A stretch of 64,000 bases of DNA from Theristus sp. LFF4_11. Lineage: Eukaryota; Nematoda; Chromadorea; Monhysterida; Xyalidae. The stretch lies in NCBI GenBank assembly GCA_030248135.1, contig JASANC010003074.1, positions 182,501-246,500 on the forward strand, given 5' to 3'. The position numbers and the translations under genes are program-made. The notes under the pieces are model-generated. The model saw only the letters and a program-made list of their open reading frames with translations, searched no databases and was not told the origin of the DNA. This document shows positions 57,000 to 64,000 of this stretch, one piece after another (positions within the stretch are counted from its first letter, which is position 1; each line of letters opens with the position of its first letter).

Positions 57000-59460
57000 T
57001 TCTTCAGCTGTAGTTCTTAGTTTTCCTCCAACGATTCAAGAAAATCATCATTGTTTTCTCTTGTTTTTATGTTTGTTGACCAGGTTTCATGACCTTTAAA
57101 AAAGATAATCATCAACATCAACAACCGCACCAAAAAGTGAAAAACATAAAGTTTTAAAAAAGTTTTAAAAGGTTTGCTTTTAGAAAACAAACAAGCACTT
57201 CTTTTTCGTCAGTTAGAATAAACCACTTGAACATGATAAAAAGGATGAGTTCGTATGAAAAAAAGCTCTCTTGGTGACATAAATTAGAAATGCATGAAAA
57301 CAAACTGGCAAACTGAACGGAACGTCCAACTAAAATAAAAAACATCACAAGATTACGGTTTTGATAACCATCACCATTAATGGACGTGACACGATTTTTC
57401 TACAATGAAAGTTTCGGTTGATTCGCTGCTGTTCGGGGGAGCTAGCAGACTAAACGCAAGTAGAAAACGTGTCGAAAATTTGAAAAATGAAAGAGCAAGA
57501 TCGTGGCGAGATCAATTCGGTAAATAAATACCGTCCTTGGGTCTGCATGTTGCAACACTATGCGCCTTTGTCACACGGCAAGCGCGTGGGCGGTGTTTTT
57601 GGCACGTTTCAGGATATTCAGGTCAGACTTCAGGCAGTTTTTTGTTTGTCCAACATGGTAAATAAAAAAGTTCAGCCACATTATTCTGATACATTTAAAA
57701 ATAGCCAACACGCTGGATTTCGGTTTCTTCCCAACAGTTACTCAATTTCCGTCATCCGTTTTTTTTTAATTTCACATGGTAAATTTCACAAACTTCTTGC
57801 TCCAGCACGATTTCGTCAGTTCACCTGTTTCATTGCATTTCTATCATTTCATTTCACCGCTTTTCTATCGCGTACAGCTGAGAGCCAGCTCTTGACAGCC
57901 AGCTATAACGCTGCTTAGCGACCACGCATGAAATCCATATATGTCCAAACTCCTGTTACTCCAGATTACGGTATCCATCGTGTTAGGTCTCGACACAAAG
58001 TTTATCCGATTGAATCGATGCTGAAGTCAAATTGCAGGAGGAAGGCGAATCCGATCATTAATAAAAGGATTTTTTCAGTTGTCTCAAAAATTATATCGTC
58101 GAAATTTTCCACTGAAGTTCTCTGAGCGCACGGTAGATACCGTAATCAGTAAATATCAGATGGTGACAAATTTCATTTTGCCGTAAAGCGCATGCAGCAG
58201 ATATGACCAGAGGCAAATGACATCGCCAGTTTATGTCAAACAAACGCCGGTTCTGTCAACTTTTTTTCAGTCATAATTTAATAAATGCAAATAAAACATA
58301 TTGTTTGTGGCCGCGTTTTCAATGTTGTTGTTGTGACACTCGCTTATTTCATTGAACAAATGCGTAAAGTGACAACTGATAACTATACAAGGCCTTGTCG
58401 GTCAGTAGTTCACGGTCCGAGCGACAGTTTTGGCGTTTATTCTTTAGAACGGTTTTTTACATGACGGTGATGATTTTTAAAGTTAAAAGCATCTTCGCAA
58501 ACTCAGTATTCAGCAGTTGTTAGTCCTCTCTTTCATATTTTGTTTTTCACGAGCCCACACGCATACCCGTTAATTTAATTAGTTGGATAGAGTCGATGAA
58601 ATGCCACAAATAAACGAGGTACGTTGCATTTTATGCAAACAGCAATTTATGTACAGTACATACATAAATTTTATGTTTTTATTTATTTCATGCATTTATT
58701 TCATGTACTAGCAGTTGACCCGTGCCTACGGCCCGGATTAAAAAAAACCTTTGATCAGAAGAGGAAACGCAGAAAATAAAATTTTGTGCGTTTCTTGGGA
58801 CTGAAAACGTTAGTTTGGAGAAAAATTTTGTCACTTTGGTAAAAACTTTTTTTCAGGCTAATTTGAAACTGGAAAACCGTACGATCCGTCACATGTGTAC
58901 TTTGTGAGCATGAGAAAACATGCTAGCATGAGAAAATGTCAATAGTAGTGCGATGTGGCAGCTTATTTTTGGGTGATAGTATTAACAAACAGCATGCACT
59001 TCGAATCGAACCCCAAAAAAAGAAAAAAAAACATGAAAATAAACAGCTGCAGACTGCAGTCAAGCCATTGCCGCAACCCACAATGCCTGTGCCAGAGTGT
59101 TTTCAGTGTGCGCGTATTTTCAGATTGTCCATTTCCTGATGGCGATATATATTGTATGTACACACACAGATCGGCTAATTTGCTTCAATCGGCTGGCTAG
59201 GCGCCATAAAAAAACTTTGTGTCGTTGGTAGCAACTGACCATGAGAACAGTTCAAATGTATAGATATGGATTATGAATTATTTTTGAAAAAAGTACTCAG
59301 ACACAAAAATGCTAGCACTGAAACACACACAAACATGCACGGAAACATATTCGGCTGATGAGTTTCGTTTTTGTTTTCTTTCCCCTTTTTGGCGCATCTC
59401 AAGTGATCTCATCTGGCTGTTTCTCTGCCATGCGAAATGTTTCTCCGAATGTTTAATGTT
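57000..59460. other. No gene recognised
   Basis: A/T-rich DNA. A 143-codon plus-strand frame at 57,487-57,918 starts with ATG but has no recognisable domain and no supported splice partners; status unknown. A cagttgacccgtgcctacgg block at 58,713 looks like a dispersed repeat end. Confidence 0.35.
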
Positions 59461-59462
59461 TA

Positions 59463-59645
59463 CCGTCCGAACTCTGAATTATAAAGTAATCAACTGATTA
59501 CTTGGTGATCACGTGATGCATGCATGCCTTCAGCGCCGGACAAACTCCGCCCCCTCCCCAATGCATGCACAGAAAGCCTGCATAGGCGTGATCACCACCA
59601 ACCAATCAGCTGATTGTCTATATAATTTAAAGTACCGACTGTATT
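59463..59645. mobile_element. TACAGTCGAAC-type MITE, copy 6
   Basis: The left end is decayed (ccgtccgaactctgaattat) and the right end is taatttaaagtaccgactgt. Inner inverted repeats are tggtgatcacgtgatgcatg against gcgtgatcaccaccaaccaa. Confidence 0.8.
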
Positions 59646-60887
59646 CTGCAAAACTGGCAGATGTGATTCCGAACTTCACGTCTCTTTTCATGAACCGCGT
59701 TTTGCAGGTCAGAAACATAAAGCCGCTAGAAAATTTTTCTTTCATTGGCGCTTTGCAACGCACCGCACCGAAATACAATGCATGGCACGCGCCCATTATC
59801 TGCCGCCCCCACAGCAGCGGTCCCGATTTGCGCTGCGCGTTTCGCTGCGTGTGTCGCGCACTAACTGGAATATATACATGTATGCGTTTGCTATGCGTCT
59901 TGTTGTTGTTTTTTGTTTATCTTTCGAATCATTTTTGGCGTTTTTATTTTTCGCCAATAAGCTCATATGCGTCGTATTTGTTTTGAATTGGGCAACCAGG
60001 AAGTATCACCGGCCGGCCGCCAGTCATGCGGTGGTCGTTTTCTGGTTGCAGTCATTGGTTGTAGAGCGTAATTGATCTGACACATTCCGGAGAGTCGGAT
60101 TTAGCAAGTCATGCAGGATTTCTGCCGTTTGACTCAGTTCTTGTGCTAACAGGAAGTTCAAAATTTTAACGATTCACCAACCACTGTTTCATGTGATTTC
60201 ATTTTACAGACCGTCATTGAAAATTCAAAATTTGCATAAAAATTATGGTAAAACAGTTCTCTACTTATAGAATACCACAACGAGTCTTTCTGTTTCTACT
60301 GTTCCGAGCAAAATGCATTCAAAAATTAAAAGGCGGAATTCGAAATCATGGAAATGTAACGAAATGGATTTAAAGGCCGTCAGTAAATCAGAAGAAAGAC
60401 GCGAAGTATAGACATGCGGTGACATCCATTCATATCAGTGCTCCAGCAAAAAATGGTCAGTTTGATTTTTTTAGACATTGAAGTGTCCAGTTGATTTAAA
60501 AAAACTGACGTACATTCACAACGTATCTCGACGTACGTCAAAGGCACGGCTCAATGGACCAGACCTCACGTGACATGCCGTACCGTATACGCATACCGTA
60601 CCGTGCCGTACGTCAGTATGAACGGGCCTTGAGATATCTGATAAGTTGTGAACCGTGTCACTCAATGGCCAATGCGTTCTGCGCAAACACTGCCGTTCGT
60701 TTTGGAATAGAAAAAAAATGTGCAATTGGCTACTGGCTTGGCACAGCATCTGCCCAGAAAATATCCGTCTTTAATTTGAGCAAAATTCTGATTTGTGATT
60801 TCTTCAGTGTGCTCATTCATAAAGTGCATAAAACCAGGCGAAACGCACCCAAAGGCCACTTTTTTATTCGTTCACGTTCGTGTTTGT

Positions 60888-61095
60888 CCGGTTGATGTTG
60901 CACGTGTGAATAACCTTGCCCATAGTGTTTCTTTTGATCAGCTTTGCGCAGAGGCGATAACCCACACAATGAGGCGTAGCCGAGTGGGGTTTATTGCTGG
61001 TTGAAAACTTTTCCCAATTTACCCGGCATGTTCACCTGAAATACGGTTGAGCATCGCCAATTTTTGAGGCCACCGACAGGTGGCGAGTTGAGTTT
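60888..61095 (+). mobile_element. SINE-like repeat with tRNA A box, copy 2
   Basis: About 208 bp matches 31,785-31,995 in inverted orientation. It contains gaggcgtagccgagtggggt (A-box-like) and continues gtttattgctggttgaaaac. The match to the other copy ends near ggccaccgacaggtggcgag. Confidence 0.7.
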
Positions 61096-61861
61096 TGGCA
61101 AATTTTCGTGCCTAGAGAAAGCAGTTTGGTGTAAGCTGAGTTGAATATAATTGCTGGGAGGGTGGATTTGCCTAGTAAAACAGCGTTTATTGATTTTGAA
61201 AAACAAGCTAAAACTAGTTTTTCGTGTGACCCTGGCGCCTGTATACCATTTATTCTTTCATCGGATGTGTCACGCACATTTTTCAAAGCTGAAAAAACTA
61301 TGCTGGCCAAATCTCGGATCGCTTGGTGGAAGAAAAATTCAATTTTGAAAAAACTCAGCAAAAAAAATTTTCGGCTAGAGGTTATTATTATAGTCAAAAC
61401 GAAAGAAAATGCGTTTTTATGCCGAAACCCGGGAAGCGAGTGAATTTGCGGACTATTCGTAAAAACGCAATCAGTGAGCGGCGTGCGAAACGTAGCGAAA
61501 CAAACTTTTCAACAAATTTGTCTGGTTTTGGTTTTTCAAGCTCATGGCTTTCATTTTTCGCAATCATCGATGACATTAAAAATGACCTTGGATTTCGCTT
61601 CTGCTGATTTATTTCTCATCAACAACAGACGAAGTTTGGTCACTTCAAGAGCAAAACGCTTAGTTCGCGTGGTATTCACTAAGAAAAATCGAAGATTTTC
61701 GAAAAACTCACTACTCTTCTTTTGATTACTGTGAAATTTTCACGGCGATTTTTGCGATTTTTTTTCGTTTTCACAGTGCTCTACGTGGCGTTCATGATCG
61801 TGTCTCTGGCGAGTGAAGTGTGTTTCTTCTGGTGAACAGTTTTGCATGGTGAATTGCATGG

Positions 61862-62000
61862 CTCGTAAATTACAGGCAATCAGCTGATTGGTTGGTGATG
61901 GCGTGCACGCAGGCATTACTGTGGAGGTGGAGTGTGCCCAGCGTGGAGAGCATGGCAGCACGTGGGATCGCCAGCCAATCAGCTGCTAGCCTGTAATGCG
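61862..62000. mobile_element. TACAGTCGAAC-type MITE relative, copy 7
   Basis: Inverted ends attacaggcaatcagctgat and atcagctgctagcctgtaat enclose ggtggagtgtgcccagcgtg. The outer tcgaac part is missing. It lies about 90 bp upstream of the membrane-protein exon. Confidence 0.65.
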
Positions 62001-62090
62001 ACACCATTATTCCGAAGAGTGGCGCGGCTTAGCACAACGACCAACCAGAACACAATTTCCGATTGACGCTTTCCACATTGCGTTTTCCAG

Positions 62091-62894
62091 TCAACAGCCG
62101 AACTCGACTTTGAACGGGCGCCACTGCTGCTGTTTGCGGTCATGGCCGCCGGCATCGTTCTGTCGGTTGGCGCCGTCATCTTGATCGTGTGCCTCTGTCG
62201 CAAATGCTTCGATCGACCTGCGGATGCGACGACGTCGTTAGTGGTTGTTTTGTATTGCTTTGCTGCTGAAAAAATGGTACCTTTCATTTGGACATAGAAA
62301 GAAATTCTGTGATGATGCACCGGCCGACCAGTGTAACGGTTGACTTTGTTTGAAAAGTGTCCACTCATTTTTGACTTGAAATCAGTCAATCAACAAACAA
62401 TTTGCTCATTTTTTCAAATCTTGAAGTTATCAAAAAAATCTGTTTGTTTCTCTTCAGAACACTGATGCCAGAAGAAGCGCAGAAGAGTTTCGGATTCGGC
62501 TTAATCAGGAATGCGCCGCGGACGTCTCTGAAAACGACCACTACTGAATCGGTTGGCAGTGGCGGCAACGGGAACAGCTGCGCGCTCACTGCTGCTGATT
62601 CTATGGAAGGTGCATTGCTGAAAGAGCGTGGAATTGTTGAATACAAGCATTTTCGATTCAACAACTGCTTTATTGTCGGCATCGGATCTAACATTCTTCC
62701 TTTGTGATAACTGTTGATTTTCCAGGGAACCCAATACCAGCCAGCTTGAAACAATATTATCCGCAACAAAAAATCCCCGAAAACATATCAACAGAGCGCC
62801 GTGATCAGCAGCAGAACTATGAGCAGCAGCATAAGATGCAGCCGTTCCCATTGCAGCGGTACACGAGCAACTTTGATCCAATTGTTTATTCGAG
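62091..62894 (+). CDS. Predicted single-pass membrane protein, partial (three internal exons)
   Basis: Three phase-matched plus-strand exons: 62091-62236, 62458-62609 and 62726-62894, each with a pyrimidine-rich cag acceptor and gt donor (gttagt, gtgcat, gtttgt). The first encodes an acidic stretch (T-A-E-L-D-F-E-R), then a clear transmembrane helix (A-P-L-L-L-F-A-V-M-A-A-G-I-V-L-S-V-G-A-V and onward), then C-L-C-R-K-C-F, a basic, Cys-rich stop-transfer that could be palmitoylated. The next exons give a Ser/Thr/Gly-rich and then Gln/Tyr-rich cytoplasmic tail (Y-Y-P-Q-Q-K; F-D-P-I-V-Y-S-R). This fits a type I receptor or adhesion protein, but no ectodomain exon upstream and no 3' exon downstream was found, so the family is unknown. 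Confidence 0.45.
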
Positions 62895-64000
62895 GTTTGT
62901 GTTTTCAAAATGATGATTTGTGTTAAAATTAGCTGATTGGCCGATGGAAAGTGTGCCGATATTAAAGCTTACTGGGGTGTTTCGCCAAGTTTTTGTAACG
63001 AAGTGTGGTCAGTTAAGAGTACTTGAAAATTCTTTGAAAGTTTCTACGGTTCAAAGTCCTCCTTTCATGTTTTTTTGTCATCTTGTTTGTTCACCATGAC
63101 AGATAGAACCCAAGTATAAAACTATCTAGATGCGTACACTGTACATATAGCCATATGAATAACCAGTATTTCGTCCTTCTTGTGTTCCCCCTCTTTCCTT
63201 TCCGAACCAATCAAAGTAAAAATAAAAAAGCCTGTCCCAGTCTCAAAAGTCTGAAAGCCACTTCTTACCGAACTTATCAACACTCCAACAGACAACACAC
63301 TCACTTATTCAGAAATGGCTTCCGTTTTCAGACTCAATGGTCAGAAAGATCTTGCAAAAATTGCATGTGCTTTTTCAATGTTTTCTGTCGCTTATTATTA
63401 ATAATTCAGGTTTTTCTGTCGTTTTTGATTGCTTACTGGTTAGATATTTTTTCTAAAAATATTTGGGCATAAAATTCTGCATTGCAGTTCTTCAATTTGC
63501 ACTTTTCGGCAATTCAAATGATATGTAGCAGCAATCAGCTGCGGTTTTGTGCACATGTTTTTTAGCAGCAATCACGCACGATTGTGGATTTAGGATTTTC
63601 TTTTCACAAGTGAACAAAGTTCGCTGTTCGAAAATTGAAGTGGAACGGCAGGTTTCTTGAGACGAGTGGAAAAGAACATTAAACCCTGGCGACATCGGGG
63701 CGTCAGCTGGCTTAAAAATAATTTTCAACTTTTCTTGGCGACTCAATATGATAGCTGAAATATATAAAACGCAAAGTCTGGAAAGAGTCGATGTCCTTTC
63801 ACATTCCAGCGCTTTTCTGCGCGCGTGTGGCCAAATTCGATTTCCACGTTTTCGCTCACACTTCTGCAGCATCTTGGCTGAAGCTCAGTTGAATTTCGTT
63901 TTTGGCTCATGATCTTGCGCAAGCCTTTAGCCTGCGAAATAGTTCCTCTTTCTTGAAAACAAATCTTTGGCCTGGTGGGCGTGCCGTGCGTAAAAACGAT
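62895..64000 (+). other. No further exon recognised
   Basis: The membrane-protein gene should continue here, but no exon with convincing splice sites and domain content was found before the window ends. Confidence 0.35.

Noticed and set aside
56250..57020. Frames of HVDLS/VGKVH/RGKGP repeats around 56.5 kb
   Set aside because: Same reason: a 15-bp minisatellite read in three frames on each strand.
1..64000. CRISPR arrays, bacterial operons or phage genes
   Set aside because: Introns with splice signals, nematode collagen and eukaryotic R2/SGT show nuclear eukaryotic DNA; the tandem arrays lack spacer structure.

Overview
This is eukaryotic DNA, almost certainly from a nematode. Compact coding exons are split by many introns with strong polypyrimidine-cag acceptors. 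One gene (50.2-52.1 kb) is a cuticle collagen with the nematode N-terminal hydrophobic domain and Cys-bounded Gly-X-Y blocks. Exon structures were rebuilt by hand from splice sites and reading phase. I could not name the species.

Layout. Nearly all recognised genes lie on the minus strand. From the left edge: (1) the SH2 domain and kinase N-lobe of a Fer-like cytoplasmic tyrosine kinase (1-2,910), with a 23-bp tandem array grown out of one of its splice acceptors; (2) minisatellites and a 4.16-kb foldback element with TTAA ends (4.6-10 kb); (3) a complete sgt-1 co-chaperone gene (10.5-14.6 kb); (4) multi-HTH gene A (16.6-21.5 kb); (5) a complete ribonucleotide reductase small subunit gene (24.0-28.0 kb); (6) three more multi-HTH genes head to tail, B (29.5-39.4 kb), C (39.6-40.9 kb) and D (41.7-47.2 kb); (7) the cuticle collagen gene; (8) about 10 kb of repeat-rich DNA; (9) on the plus strand, part of a predicted single-pass membrane protein (62.1-62.9 kb).

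The most unusual content is the multi-HTH family. All four genes share an ordered architecture: a first HTH with an R-V-C-x-I-L signature, a short beta-hairpin-like motif (T-F-x-L-P-x-G-R-x-V-x-I-P), further HTH/hairpin units, and a last HTH ending in R-R-W. B and D add a K-R-A-R-I-D-D motif, A adds an AT-hook, and B ends with two pipsqueak-type HTH exons flanking a P-I-D-L-S (CtBP-type) motif. I do not recognise the family; it looks like a locally expanded set of DNA-binding regulators.

The introns and spacers are a transposon sink. They hold three hAT-type elements nested inside each other within one intron of gene D (each with its own 8-bp target duplication), more hAT copies, an internally deleted mariner with a transposase N-terminus, tRNA-derived SINEs (one apparently carrying a piece of a host exon), and several MITE families.
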